Assembly (NCBI RefSeq): GCF_033118175.1 | Contig: NC_083693.1 | Location: forward strand, 28,901,981-28,965,980 | Length of the DNA stretch: 64,000 nt | Direction: 5' to 3' | Source: Dama dama | Lineage: Eukaryota > Chordata > Mammalia > Artiodactyla > Cervidae | In this document: positions 52,693 through 64,000 of the stretch, piece by piece | Layout: each line of letters starts with the position of its first letter | How positions within the stretch are numbered: the stretch's first letter is position 1 | The notes under the pieces: generated by a model | Databases searched by the model: none | What the model was told of the DNA's origin: nothing | What the model saw: only the letters and a program-made list of their open reading frames with translations | Program-made: the position numbers and the translations under genes

Positions 52693-52960
52693 GGTGCGGG
52701 GACGAGGGCGCGGGACCCGGCGCTCGGCGGTTCAGACCCGGGGACTCGCACTCCTGCTCCTGGACGGGAATAAATCAGGCAGCGCAGCACCTCCCACCGG
52801 GCCACGTGCTCCGCCCAGGCCCGCCAGAGGCGGGCTCGGGGCGGGGCTCCGCGGACTGGGGAGGGGCTGGGAGGAGCCGGGGGTCCGCGGCCGCCCACTT
52901 CAGTCCGAGCCACGCCCTGCATCTCGCCGGGTGCGAGCGACCAGGCCTGGAGTTCCGAGT
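52380..52960 (-). promoter_or_regulatory. MFGE8: CpG-rich MFGE8 promoter and first exon
   Basis: CpG-dense block covering exon 1 and about 250 nt upstream, in contrast to the CpG-poor flanks. A TATA-like GATTTATT reads on the minus strand at 52776-52769, about 77 nt before the ATG. That would place a start near 52745 and a 5' UTR of roughly 50-60 nt. The start itself is inferred. Confidence 0.6.
52620..52692 (-). CDS. MFGE8: MFGE8 exon 1: start and signal peptide
   Basis: ATG at 52692-52690 begins [19 protein letters not shown], a typical signal peptide. The donor is GTGAGT, and the exon ends in phase 1 after 24 codons. The context CGCACC before the ATG supports this start. Confidence 0.95.
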
Positions 52961-53064
52961 TGTCTGAGAAGTAAAGGGCTCAGGAGTTGTCTGTTCTTTG
53001 CTTTTTGGTTTTGCTTTGGTTTTTGGTTTTGTTTTAACTTTTTAGGCTTAAGAAAAGATGCTAA

Positions 53065-53410
53065 ACCTTATTCATTGTAAGAAAAACCCAGATTACAAGG
53101 ACGGGTACCATTTTCATTTATCAGATTGGCAAGCATCAAATTAGCAGCGCACTGTGAGTGCGAGGCTCCCGGGAACAGGCTCAAGCATGCATTGCTGGAG
53201 AGAATGTAAATTGGTTCAACTTCCCCAGAGAGCTGTGCGGTAATATCTATCAACACGACAAAGGCTGAGACCGGAAGACCTAGCAATTCCCCGTAAAGGA
53301 ATTCATTCTGCCGAAACTCTCACGCATAAAATGACATGTACACAAAGACAGCTTAGCATATCATAGCATCATCCTTTGAAATGGTAAGAGACTTTAAAAA
53401 AAAAAAAAAG
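53065..53410 (+). repeat. Old L1 ORF2/3'-end fragment
   Basis: gattggcaagcatcaaatta, cattgctggagagaatgtaaattgg and tagcaattcc resemble diverged L1M-type sequence. It ends at an A tract near 53397. Confidence 0.6.
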
Positions 53411-53419
53411 AAGAAGAAT

Positions 53420-53560
53420 CAGCATATTTTTCTGTCAAGGGCCAGGTAGAAAATACTTCAGGATTTTCACGCTATAAAGTCTCTGAGGCAACTGTTCACC
53501 TCTGCCCTTCCTTGTAGCAAGAAAACATCTCAGTGTTCCAGGAAATGAAATTAACACGGT
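53420..53560 (+). repeat. Ancient interspersed-repeat relic, family uncertain
   Basis: atttttctgtcaagggccagg ... ggattttcacgctataaagtctctg is the wording of a common old mammalian repeat, probably a DNA-transposon relic. I cannot assign it firmly. Confidence 0.4.
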
Positions 53561-53917
53561 GGTTGTTTAAGGGGGCAGAAACTAGAGTGTCAGGGTCGAA
53601 ACAGACTTGCTTGTCATGGTTGAATTTTTCCTAAATAATTATTTTTTATCATATGCAGGTATTGCCTATTTTCGGGGGTAAAAATATTTTAATAATAGTG
53701 TTCTCATCCGACCAGCCACACACACACACAAAAAAGAGAGCAGCCAGATATCTCCCCTACCAGCTATGTTGATACCTAGGTTCAGACTAGTCAGACTTAA
53801 CTACTGGCAGGAGACCCTTCTTAAAACCACTCAGAAGGAAAAACACTACACTTACATAATCAACTCGGTAGCCACAGAAAAAGCATTTGGTAAAAATCCA
53901 GTACCCTTCATGATTTT

Positions 53918-54117
53918 GTTGTTGCTTAGTCACCAAGTTGTGTTGGGCTCTTTTGCAACATATGGAGTATAGCCCTCCAGGCTTCTCTGTCCATGGAGTG
54001 GGCTGTTGTTTCCATCTCCAGGGGGTCCTCCCGACTCAGGGATCAAACCTGATCAGGGATCAAATCTTCTGCATTGGCAGGGGGATTGTTTACCTCTGAG
54101 CCACTAGGGAAGCCCGG
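53918..54117 (-). repeat. Bov-tA SINE, reverse orientation, in L1
   Basis: ttgttgttgcttagtcaccaag to gagccactagggaagccc. Confidence 0.9.
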
Positions 54118-54173
54118 AAATGAACAATACAAAAATGGATTAATAATTAAGAAAACAATTTCATTCACAGTAG

Positions 54174-54405
54174 CATCAAAAAAGAATAAAATACTTACAA
54201 ATAAATTTAACAGAAGAAGTAGAAGACTTGTATACTGAATACTAACCAACATTGAAAGAAATTAAAGAAGACTTAAATAAATGTAAACACATCAAAAAAG
54301 AATAAAATACTTACAAATAAATTTAACAGAAGAAGTAGAAGACTTGTATACTGAATACTAACAAACATTGAAAGAAATTAAAGAAGACTTAAATAAATGC
54401 AAACA
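54174..54405. repeat. 116-bp tandem duplication within L1
   Basis: Units 54174-54289 and 54290-54405 both start catcaaaaaagaataaaat and differ at about two positions (cca/caa and atgt/atgc), so the duplication is much younger than the host L1. Confidence 0.95.
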
Positions 54406-54667
54406 TTTTTGTTCATGAATTGGAAGACCTATTGTTAAGATTTGTTAAGATGTCAGTACTCTCCAAACTGACAAGTTGAACACAACTTCTATAAAAATTC
54501 CAACCGCCTTTTTTTTTGCAGAAATTGACAAGCTGATCCTAGAATTCAGGTAGAAACAGAAGGGACCTAGAATGATCAAGACAATCTTAGTAGGGGAAGA
54601 ACAAAGTTGTAAGACTCATACTTCACAATTTTAAAACCTGCTCCAACACAACTGTAATCAAGACTGT

Positions 54668-54835
54668 GTGGGAACTCTGGTGGACCAGTGGCTAAGACTC
54701 CACACCCCCAACAGGGGAGGTGAGGTGGGGGCTTGTCAGGGAACTGGATCCCAAAAGCTTCAACTAAGAGCCCACATGCCTCAACTAATATCTGGAACTG
54801 CCAAATATATATTTTTTTTAATTAAAAAAAACACC
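54668..54835 (+). repeat. CHR-type SINE in L1
   Basis: gggaactctggtggaccagtgg to aactgccaaatatatatttt, diverged. Confidence 0.8.
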
Positions 54836-54967
54836 ATGTGGTACTGGCATAAGGAAAGATACATAGATCGATGGAATAGAACTGAGAGTCCAGAAATAAA
54901 ATCATACATCTATGGTCAATTGATTTTCAACGAGTGCCAAGATAATTCAGTAGAAAAAGAATAGTCT

Positions 54968-55090
54968 GGGAATATCCCTGGTGGTCCCGTGGTTAGGACT
55001 CAGCATTTTCACTACCATGGGTCCAGGTTTGATCCCTGGTCAGGAGACTGGAATCCCACAAGTCATGCGGTACAGCCCAAAAAAGAGTAG
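54968..55090 (+). repeat. CHR-type SINE in L1, short
   Basis: gggaatatccctggtggtcccgtgg to gcggtacagcccaaaaaag. Confidence 0.85.
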
Positions 55091-55596
55091 TCTTTTCACC
55101 AAATTGTGCTGGAACAACTGGATAGACTAAAGTTGGACTCCCATATACTTTATACAAAAGACTAACTCAAAAGAGATCAAAGAACTAACTGTAAGAGTTA
55201 AAACTATAAAACTTGTAAAATGAAACAGGCATAAATCTTTATGATCTTGGATCAGGTAGTGGATTTTTAGACATGATACCTAAAACATAAGCAACTAAAG
55301 GAAAAAATAGATCCACAGGACTGCATCAACATTTAAAACTTTTATACTCCAAAAGACACTTTCAAAAAGATCTTTTCAACCCACGGAATCGGAAGAATTA
55401 AATGCAAGTCATTTGTAAGGATCTAATATCAAGAATATATAAATAATTCAGAATTTAACAGAAGGACAAATAAGTTTTTAAATGGGAAAAGAATTTGAAT
55501 GGATATTTCTCCAAAGAAGATAAACAAATGGAAGATATACATGAAAAGATGCTTTAAGTCATCAGAAAAATGGAAGTCAAAATCAAAATCACGTGA

Positions 55597-55772
55597 GGGA
55601 CTTCCCTGGTGGTCCAGTGGCTAAGACTCCTCACTGTCAATGCAGGGCACCTGGGGTCGATCCCTGGTCAGGGAACTAGATCCCACCTGCTGCTTCAAAG
55701 ATCCCATGTACTGCAACTAAGACCCAGTGCAGCTAAATAAGTAAATAATAATTGGAAAAAAAAAAAACACAT
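55597..55772 (+). repeat. CHR-type SINE in L1
   Basis: gggacttccctggtggtccagtgg to cagctaaataagtaaataat and an A tract. Confidence 0.9.
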
Positions 55773-56393
55773 GAGATACCACTTCACATACCCATTACGA
55801 TGGCTATAATCAAAAAGTCATATGATAATAAATGCTAGTGAGGATATAGGGATATTGGAACCCTCACACATTACTGATGGGCTTGTAAGATGGTACAGCC
55901 TCTGGGGAAAACAGTTTGGCAGTTTCCCAAAAAGTTTAACATAGAGTTACCATAGGACCCAGCAATTCTACTCCTAAGTACATACACAAAAGAACTGAAG
56001 ACAAGTTCATACAAAAACTTACACATGAATGTTCCTGACTCATTATCAACAGCCCACAATTGAAAACAATTCAAATGTCTATCAACTGATGAATATATAA
56101 ACTGACTGGTATAGCCACTCAATGAACCATTACTCAGCCATAAAAATGAATGAAGTACTGATCACTGCTGCAACATGGATGAAACTTGAAAACATTATGC
56201 TAACTGAAAGATAGTTCATGGGTACAAGATTTCTTTTAGGGGTGATGAACATGTTCTGAAATTAGCAGTGATGGTTGTACAACCTTGAGAGTATACTAAA
56301 ACCGCTGTACATTTTTAAAGGGTGAATTTTATGTTCTGTGAATTATATCTCAATAAAAAGGAAATACAGCTCTTCAGAAATCCCACCTAAGGG

Positions 56394-56515
56394 AATCCCC
56401 TAGTGGTCCAGTGTTAGGACTCAGTGCTTTCACTGTGAGGGCCTGAGTTCGATTCCTGGTCAGGGAACTAAAATCCCACAAGCTGTATGGCACAGCCAGA
56501 AAAGAGAAGAAAAGT
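56394..56515 (+). repeat. CHR-type SINE, short
   Basis: ggaatcccctagtggtccagtg to ggcacagccagaaaagag, just after the L1 3' end. Confidence 0.85.
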
Positions 56516-57790
56516 GAAATCCCACCTCAGATAACAGATCGAGAGGGCTGTGAGTACATCATCCTTGCTGGTTAATGCCACAAACCCCAGCAGAACCAAA
56601 GTTCCTGATCACCCTCACTGACTTTCTGCCACCCACCTGGTACAAATGCAGAGCTACCAACTTAAGTTACATGTCGTCATCGAGTCATTCAACAAGCATT
56701 TATTGAGTACCAACTGTGGGCAGCATTCAAGCTGGAAATGGTGGCTGCACACTGCCATCAACTGGGAAGCTTTTAAAACATACAGATGACCAGGCCACAT
56801 TTCCACATAATTACATTAGAATCCCTGGGGTGGAGCCTGGGAATCAGTATTCTTAAAGTTCCCCCAGTTAAAGCTCATGCGCAGTGAGAATGGAAACCAC
56901 TGGCTCCACTCACTGAGAACAGAGACGGAAGACCTGGACCTTGGGAATCTGGAGCTGACAGAGGGTTTAACAAGTGAGACAGGGCCAGAAAGGAAGGGGC
57001 TTTTCTTTTATGATCTGCCCCTTTTGGACTTCAGTGGGATGGTATCTCCTTGGCCTGAACACTTTCTTACCCAGTACTAGATGATTTCAGGTCTTAGTGC
57101 TACAAAGACAGCACAACAATATGACATGTTTCGAATAAAGGAGGACAAGTTTAGCTCGGGTGACCCGGAAAGACCTCTTTAAAAAGGTCGCTTTCACACT
57201 GATCCTGAATAAGAAGCCAGCCTTACCAGGATCTGAAGAAGCAAAAGCTCTGAGAAAGGAACAGAGCAGAGAGCTCAGAAATTAACCCCAGTATATACAT
57301 CAATTTGATCAACTGAATTTTGAAGGTGCCAGGGCAATACCTGGCAAAGGATAGGTTTTCCAACTAAGGGTACTGGAAGAATCAGATGACTGCATGCCAA
57401 AAAGAAAATAAAAACAAAATTAAACTGTAATCTTATATAAAACTTAACTCAAAAAGGATCATAGAAATAACTCTATACCAGAAAACTATAGAACTTCTAG
57501 AAGAAAGTCTGCGTAACTTCTCTTTGGGTGATGAGCTTGAAATACTGCACTAAAAGCAGGGTCCGTGAAAGAAAAATGGACAAACTGGACTTCATGAAAG
57601 AAAACTTTTTGCTCTGCAATAACATTGTTAAGAGAAATAAAGACAAACCACACACTAAGAAAACGTCTGCAAATCACATATCTTATAAAGAACATGTATC
57701 CAGAATAAAGAACTCTTAAAGCTCAAAAATAAGAAAATATACAATCCATTTTTTTAAATAGGCAAAAGACCTAAACTGACAAAGAAGATA

Positions 57791-58094
57791 GTGAAAGCCT
57801 CTTAGTCATGTCCAGCTCTTTGTGACCCCATGGCCTGTACAGTCCATGGAATTCTCTAGGCCAGAATACTGGAATGGGTAGCATTTCCCTTCTCCAGGGG
57901 ATCTTCCCAACCCAGGGATCGAACCCAGGCTTGAGGCAGATTCTTTACCCAAATCTGAGCCACAAGGGAAGCCCAAGAATACTGGAGTGAGTAGCCTATT
58001 CCTTCTCCAGTGGATCTTCCTGACCCAGGAATCGAACCAGGGTTTCCTGCATTGCAGGCAGATTCTTTACCAACTGAGCTATCAGGGAAGCCCA
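57791..58094 (-). repeat. Fused Bov-tA dimer SINE, reverse orientation, with target-site duplication
   Basis: A full reversed unit (ending cacaagggaagccc) is fused to a second unit starting aagaatactggagtgagtag. The 12-nt repeat acaaagaagata flanks it (57779-57790, 58095-58106). Confidence 0.93.
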
Positions 58095-58487
58095 ACAAAG
58101 AAGATAAGTGGATGGCAAATAAGCATAGGAAGAGATGCTCAAAGTGATTTTTCATTAAGAAAATAAAAATGCAAACAACTATTTAATATTGCTGCAGACC
58201 TATAGAATGGCCAAAATCCAAAAAAATAAAAAACAAACTTGATCACCCCAAATACTTATTGACAGCAATGCAGAGCAATAGGAACCCTCATTCACTGCCC
58301 ATGAGGATGGAAGATGGTGCAGTCATTTTGGAAGACAATTTGGTGGTTTCTTATAAAATTTAACATAGACTTATGACACACAGGCAGTTACACTCGAGAT
58401 GTGTATCCAAGTGAATTAAAACATATGTTAACATGGAAACCAGTACACAAATGTTTACAGCAGCTTCATTCATAGTCATTAAAAACT

Positions 58488-58765
58488 GGAGGACTTCCCT
58501 GGTGGTCCAGTGGTTAAAAATCCACGTGTTAATGCAGGGGACATGGGTTCGATCCCTGGTCCAGGAAGATTCCACATGCCCCAGGGCAAGTAACCACAAC
58601 TTCTGAAGCCCACATGCCCTAGAGCCTGTGCTCTGCAACTAGAGAAACCATCTCAATAAGAAGCTCATGCACCACAATGAAGAGTAGCCCTCGCTTGCAG
58701 CAACTAGAGAAAGCCCAGGCACAGCAATGAAGATCCAACACAGACAAAATAAATAAATAAAATTT
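58488..58765 (+). repeat. CHR-2 SINE, near full length
   Basis: aggacttccctggtggtccagtgg, agagcctgtgctctgcaac, gcagcaactagagaaagccc, ending aaataaataaataaaa. Confidence 0.92.
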
Positions 58766-59461
58766 TTTTAAAAACTGGAAGCAACAAAGATGTCTTTTAA
58801 TCAATGAATTGGCAAATTGTAGTGTAACCATATGATGGCATACTTATCTGTGAAAACATTACTGAGATAGTGATTCATATGGCAACATGGATGAATCTTA
58901 AATGCATTTTGCTAAGATAGAGAAAACAGACCTAAAAAGCTACATGTTTTATGATTTCATTCACATAACATTCTGGGAAAAGTAAAACTATAGGGATGAA
59001 GAATGGATGAGTGGTTGCCAGGGGTTTGGGGAAGCAGGAGTGGTTAACCGCAAAGGGCAAGCTTGGGGGAATTTTTGGGTGATGGAATATTCTGTATAAC
59101 ACTGGAGTGCTAGATACGTGATGCTACCCAATTTAGCCAGATCCACAGACTTCACAACACAGAAAGTGAACTTTATTAACATAGACAAATACTTAAAAAT
59201 CAGCCAGGATGGCTGGGGAACCCTAGACTGTGACAGAAGAGTCTAACTTGATTGCAAATGTATGACAAACCTCAGTGCAAGCAGTTGGTGGGGGAGGCGG
59301 GAAGGGGAGTGGAGAGGAACTGACATAAGCAGCTTAGGAAAACAGTGTTTTGACTGGAAACTATAAGGCTGAGGACAAACAGAATTCTGCATAATCCCCA
59401 AAAGCTAGTCAGTAAAGGCAGTAAAGTTGTTTTTCATGGAGTTTCAGGTTAACATGTGCAT

Positions 59462-59672
59462 ATACGTGCTCAGTTGTTCAGTCATGTCCAACTCTTAGCA
59501 ACCCAAGAACTGTGGCCTGTCAGGCTCCTCTGTTCATGGGATTTTCCAGGCAAGAATACTGGAGTGGGTTGCCATTTTCTCCTCCAGGGGATCCTCCAGA
59601 CCCAGGGATCAAACCTGCATCTTCTGCATTGGCAGGCAGATTCTTTACCACTAAGCCACCTGGGAAGCCTCC
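59462..59672 (-). repeat. Bov-tA SINE, reverse orientation
   Basis: tacgtgctcagttgttcagtc to ctaagccacctgggaagcc. Confidence 0.9.
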
Positions 59673-59904
59673 TGTATGCATGTATACTGGGGCTTAAACA
59701 AGTGAGTAAATGGGTGGTTAATGATAGGACTCAGATTTCTCACTGTTGGAGAAAGAAGTTGTAGATAAGCAAGGAAGGAGGTTGGAATAATCCACATAGT
59801 ACTAGATTAATCAGAGATACTAGTATGACTTCAAATTCAACTTAACCTAGATACAGATGAATGGGTACAGAAATAATTATAGATATGCGTGTATACAAGA
59901 GTCA

Positions 59905-60042
59905 TAATGTTGTTGTAGTTCAGTTGCTAAGTCATGTCCAACTGTTTTGTGACCCCATCAACTGTAGCCTACAAGGCTCTTCTGTCCATGGAATTTTCCA
60001 GGCAAGAATACTAGAGTGGGTTGTCGTTTCCTTCTCCAAAGA
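59905..60042 (-). repeat. Bov-tA SINE fragment, reverse orientation
   Basis: ttgttgtagttcagttgctaag to gtttccttctccaaag, 3' portion. Confidence 0.85.
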
Positions 60043-60174
60043 GTTATGTTTATTTCCTAGCTCTGTCTGCTGAGAAGGCCTAGAAACAGTGACAGCCCAG
60101 TAGCAATGAGCACCTTAGTGCTCAGACCTTCGTCTCTAATACCATTCTCCAACAAAAGGGATGAGAGTGCTTTG

Positions 60175-62722
60175 GAGAAATTCAGTATCACGGTAATCCA
60201 AGCCTTTGCTCCAATCAGTAATGGTGAAGAAGCTGAAGCTGAACGCTTCTATGAAGACCTACAAGACCTTTTAGAACTAACACCCAAAAAAGACGTCCTT
60301 TTCATTATAGGGGACTAGAATGAAAAAGTAGGAAGTCAAGAAACAGCTGGAGTAACAGGCAAATTTGGCCTTGGAGTATGGAATGAAGCAGGGCAAAGGC
60401 TAATAGAGTTTTGCCAAGAGAACGCACTGGTCATAGCAAACACCCTCTTCCAACAACACAAGAGAAGACTCTACACATGGACATCACCAGATGATCAACA
60501 CCGAAATCAGATTGATTATATTCTTTGCAGCCAAAGATGGAGAAGCTCTATACAGTCAGCAAAAACAAGACTGGGAGCTGACTGTGGCTCAGATCATGAA
60601 CTCCTTATTGCCAAATTCAGACTTAAATTGAAGAAAATAGGGGAAACCACTAGACCATTCAGGTATGACCTAAATCAAATCCCTTATGATTTTACAGTGG
60701 AAGTGAGAAATAGATTTAAGGGACTAGATCTGATAGACAGAGAGCCTGATGAACTATGGACGGAGGTTTATGACATTGTGTAGGAGACAGGGATCAAGAC
60801 CATCCCCATGGAAAAGAAATGCAAAAAGGCAAAATGGTTGTCTGAGGAGGCCTTACAAATAGCTGTGAAAAGAAGAGAAGCGAAAAGCAAAGGAGAAAAG
60901 GAAAGATATTCCCATTTGAATGCAGAGTTCCAAAGAATAGCCAGGAGAGATAAGAAAGCCTTCCTCAGTGATCAATGCAAAGAAATAGAGGAAAACTACA
61001 GAAGGGGAAAGACTAGATATCTCTTCAAGAAAATTAGAGATACCAAGGGAACATTTCATGCAAAGATGGGCTTGATAAAGGACAGAAATGGTATGGACCT
61101 AACAGAAGCAGAAGATATTAAGAAGAGGTGGCAAGGATACACAGAAGGACAAAAAAGATGTACATGACCCAGATAATCACAATGGTGTGATCACTTACCT
61201 AGAGCCAGACACCCTGGAATGTGAAGTCAAGTGGGCCTTAGAAAGCATCACTATGAACAAAGCTAGTGGAGGTGATGGAATTCCAGTTGAGCTATTTCAA
61301 ATCCTGAAAGATGATGCTATGAAAGTGCTGCACTCAATATGCCAGCAAATTTGGAAAACTCAGCAGTGGCCACAGGACTGGAAAAGGTCTGTTTTCATTC
61401 CAATCCCAAAGAAAGGCAATCCCAAAGAATGTTCAAACTGCCGCACAATTGCACTCATCTCACACGCTAGTAAAGTAATGCTCAAAATTCTCCAAGCCAG
61501 CCTTCAGCAATACGTGAACCGTGAACTTCCAGATGTTCAAGCTGGTTTTAGAAAAGGCAGAAGAACCAGAGATAAAATTGCCAACATCCACTGGATCATC
61601 AAAAAAGCAAGAGAGTTCCAGAAAAACATCTACTTCTCCTTTATTGATTATGCCAAAGCCTTTGTGTGGATCACAATAACTGTGGAAAATGCTTCAAGAG
61701 ATGGGAATACCAGAACACCTGACCTGCCTCTTGAGAAACCTGTATGCAGGTCAGGAAGCAACAGTTAGAACTGGACGTGGAACAACAGACTGGTTCCAAA
61801 TAGGAAAAGGAGTACGTCAAGGCTGTATATTGTCACCCTGCTTGTTTAACTTACATGCAGAGTACATCATGAGAAGCGCTGGGCTGGAAGAAGCACAAGC
61901 TGGAATCAAGATTGCCGGGAGAAATATCAATAACCTCAGATATGCAGATGACACCACCCTTATGGCAGAAAGGTAAGAGGAACTAAAAAGCCTCTTGATG
62001 AACGTGAAAGAGGAGAGTGAAAATATTGGCTTAAAACTCAACATTCAGAAAACTAAGATCATGGTATCTGGTCCCATCATTTCATGGGAAATAGATGGGG
62101 AAACAGTGGAAACAGTGTCAGACTTTATTTTTTTGGGCTCCAAAATCACTGCAGATGGTGATTGCAGCCATGAAATTAAAAGACGCTTGCTCCTTGGAAG
62201 GAAAGTTATGACCAACCTTTTTAATAGCATATTAAAAAGCAGAGACATTACTTTGCCAACAAAGGTCCGTCTAGTCAAGGCTATGGTTTTTCCAGTGGTC
62301 ATGTATGGATGTGAGAGGTGGACTGTGAAGAAAGCTGAGCACCGAAGAGTTGATGCTTTTGAACTATGGTGTTGGAGAAGACTCTTGAGAGTCCCTTGGA
62401 CTGCAACGAGATCCAACCAGTCCATCCTAAAGATCAGTCCTGGGTGTTCATTGGAAGGACTGATGCTGAAGCTGAAACTCCAATACTTTGGCCACCTCAT
62501 GCGAAGAGTTGACTCATTGGAAAAGACCCTGATGCTGGGAAGGATTGGGGGCAGGAGGAGAAGGGGACGACAGAGGATGAGATGGCTGGATGGCATCACC
62601 GACTCGATGGACATGAGTCTGAGTAAACTCTGGGAGTTGGTGATGGACAGGGAGGCCTGGCATGCTGCGGTTCATGGGGTCGCAAAGAGTTGGACACGAC
62701 TGAGCGACTGAACTGAACTGAG
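60175..62722 (+). mobile_element. BovB (RTE-clade) LINE, 5'-truncated and inactive
   Basis: About 2.55 kb carrying the later part of the endonuclease domain (IGD*NEKVGSQE, CGSDHELL), a linker, and a reverse-transcriptase domain (GGDGIPVELFQ, LISHASKVMLK, RQGCILSPCLFN, YADDTTL at 61941-61961). It finishes in the family's 3' wording gacacgactgagcgactg plus short AACTG repeats instead of poly(A). The N-terminal endonuclease part is missing. Lesions seen: in-frame stops at 60316, 60781 and 61974, a frameshift near 61140-61165, and a loss near 61664 that removes the motif-A aspartate and shifts frame. The last open frame, 61995-62711, has no function on its own. Confidence 0.95.
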
Positions 62723-64000
62723 GGCAGGGAGGATATAAGAAGAGCCTGGAACATCCAGAAAGTGCTCAAAAAGAAAACAGTGCTCTCCAATGATAGCTGC
62801 TATGTTTGCATTGGGAAACAGATTGATGTTGTTGCAGGGGTGGGTCCCTGTGGCTGGAGGGATTCAAGCAAAAAGCATGAGTCAGGAGGAGGGTATATGA
62901 GAGGCACAGTCACTATCTCTAAGATGCTGGTTTATGATTATGTATTTGTCAACACTGCCCAACTCCATTGATGTGGAGAGGAAGGCAGCGTTTGCGGAAG
63001 CGTTTGTCTAGTCCAGCCATTCCTCTCCTGCCCCCCAGCATCTGTGAAAGCAGGCGGGGCTGGAGCAGAACAGCACGGCAGTCCCAAGCTCACACTCCTT
63101 AGATGCACACCCCCTTTCCTAGACCAGATGCTCCAAGCACACATCATGATCTGTGAGCAAACATCCCAGCCCAGGGACTGAACAACCTCTTTTTGTTTTT
63201 CAGCCAAAGGCCAAGGGCCGGCACTGGGGAATAAACATGCTTTCAGTTTAAAATGTAAAAGTGTTTTCTCGATGAAACCAAAAGGTGGGCCAAATTCTGA
63301 GGTTCCTTTATATGATTTTCCTCACCTCTGAACACTATCCTCACTAATTTCCCTGGCAACTCCCTCCACCCTCACTAATTTCTCCTTCTCTGAACTCCTG
63401 AAGCCCTGATGCTCAGAACAGCCAATGGTCTCCTGTTCACAATTCCTGGCACCCTGAGATGCCTCCCCACCTGATTTGTCTGCTCCTCTGAGAGACAGTT
63501 GGGTGTTGCACAGAGAGATTTAGACCCGAGACCTGGATTTGAGCCCCAGCTTCCCATCTTACCTGCCTGGTACCTTGACCAGAGCTGCTAACCAGGCACA
63601 TTAATCTTCTTCATTCAAAGTCTGCTTCCTTTTCTCCCCGGGAGGTTAGTGTCATGCAGGGAGGTTGCCTCGCCGGCCCAGAGCAGTCCTCAGAGTCAGC
63701 ATCTGGTGTGGAAAAGAAATACCACCACACCTGGGTCGGTGATTTGATCTGCAGAGCAGAAAGGGGACACGGAAGAAATGCCTTAGAAAGATCTATTTTT
63801 GTAGGGCTCTGTTCAAAGCCTTTTTAATGGGGCCAGCTGGACATCTGGACAAGCCATCTCCTGCCTGAGTCCAGAGCAAGGCCATTTCCGGGAAGAACAT
63901 CAAGTCCTTTCTTAGAAATTGAACTCAGGGAGAAATGAAGCCAGAGCTCCAGGTTGGGCAGGGTTGAAGGGTGGTTAGTAAACCACAGGCCCAGGAGGGT
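62723..64000. other. Intergenic end of window, nothing recognised
   Basis: Unique-looking sequence after the BovB element. No exon, repeat or RNA gene could be supported. Confidence 0.6.

Larger units (their letters stand above)
53800..56372 (+). repeat. L1 ORF2 to 3' end, degraded and SINE-interrupted
   Basis: Diverged L1 from gaaaaagcatttggtaaaaatcc through agtagcatcaaaaaagaataaaat, ctccaaactgacaag, tggaagtcaaaatcaaaatc, ttactcagccataaaaatgaatg to tatctcaataaaaagg. SINEs interrupt it at 53918-54117, 54668-54835, 54970-55090 and 55595-55770, and it contains a 116-bp tandem duplication. No intact frame remains. Confidence 0.88.
57270..59110 (+). repeat. L1 ORF2/3'-end fragment, SINE-interrupted
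   Basis: Diverged L1 wording (atcaatttgatcaactgaattttg, ggacttcatgaaagaaaac, taggaaccctcattcactgc, acaacatggatgaatctt). Interrupted at 57790-58095 and 58490-58765. No intact frame. Confidence 0.8.

Noticed and set aside
61995..62711. 238-codon plus-strand open frame
   Set aside because: It is the C-terminal part of the BovB reverse transcriptase, cut off from the upstream domain by a stop and a frameshift.

Overview
This window is nuclear DNA from a ruminant mammal. It holds spliced vertebrate genes with GT-AG introns, a 5'-truncated BovB (RTE-clade) LINE, and dozens of tRNA-derived SINEs of the Bov-tA and CHR-2 types. That repeat mix is typical of cetartiodactyls, and BovB plus Bov-tA of ruminants specifically. 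The exact species cannot be fixed from the sequence. The recovered MFGE8 protein differs from the cattle protein as I remember it, so another bovid or a deer is possible.

Three genes for extracellular-matrix or secreted proteins are present. (1) Positions 1-17525, plus strand: the 3' end of ACAN (aggrecan core protein). The last six coding exons give a calcium-binding EGF module, the three-exon C-type lectin domain, the Sushi/CCP module and the basic C-terminal tail, followed by a 3' UTR with alternative poly(A) signals. Positions 1-8508 are the intron before the EGF exon. (2) Positions about 19480-33930, minus strand: HAPLN3 (hyaluronan and proteoglycan link protein 3). It has four coding exons (signal peptide, Ig-V, Link 1, Link 2) that splice to an open frame of 360 residues, plus a probable non-coding first exon in a CpG-rich promoter. 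(3) Positions about 37880-52750, minus strand: MFGE8 (lactadherin). Nine coding exons (signal peptide, two EGF modules with an RGD motif in the second, two discoidin/F5-8C domains) splice to 436 residues, with a CpG-rich promoter. ACAN and HAPLN3 are tail to tail about 2 kb apart. MFGE8 lies about 4 kb upstream of HAPLN3 in the same orientation. Aggrecan and link proteins work together: both bind hyaluronan, and the link protein locks the proteoglycan-hyaluronan aggregate. MFGE8 is a secreted bridge between phosphatidylserine and integrins.

Positions 52950-64000 are intergenic DNA upstream of MFGE8. They are built mostly from L1 fragments broken up by SINEs and from the BovB element, and end in about 1.3 kb with nothing recognisable.

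I found no undescribed gene system. The most notable observations are an in-frame 15-bp tandem duplication inside the first discoidin domain of MFGE8; a textbook twin-primed (5'-inverted) L1 insertion with 16-bp target-site duplications in an ACAN intron; a full-length RPL17 processed pseudogene opened by two later SINE insertions in a HAPLN3 intron; a threefold SINE-head/TG-repeat array; a fold-back element with about 60-80 bp arms; a recurrent fused SINE dimer found at three loci; and a 116-bp tandem duplication inside an old L1.
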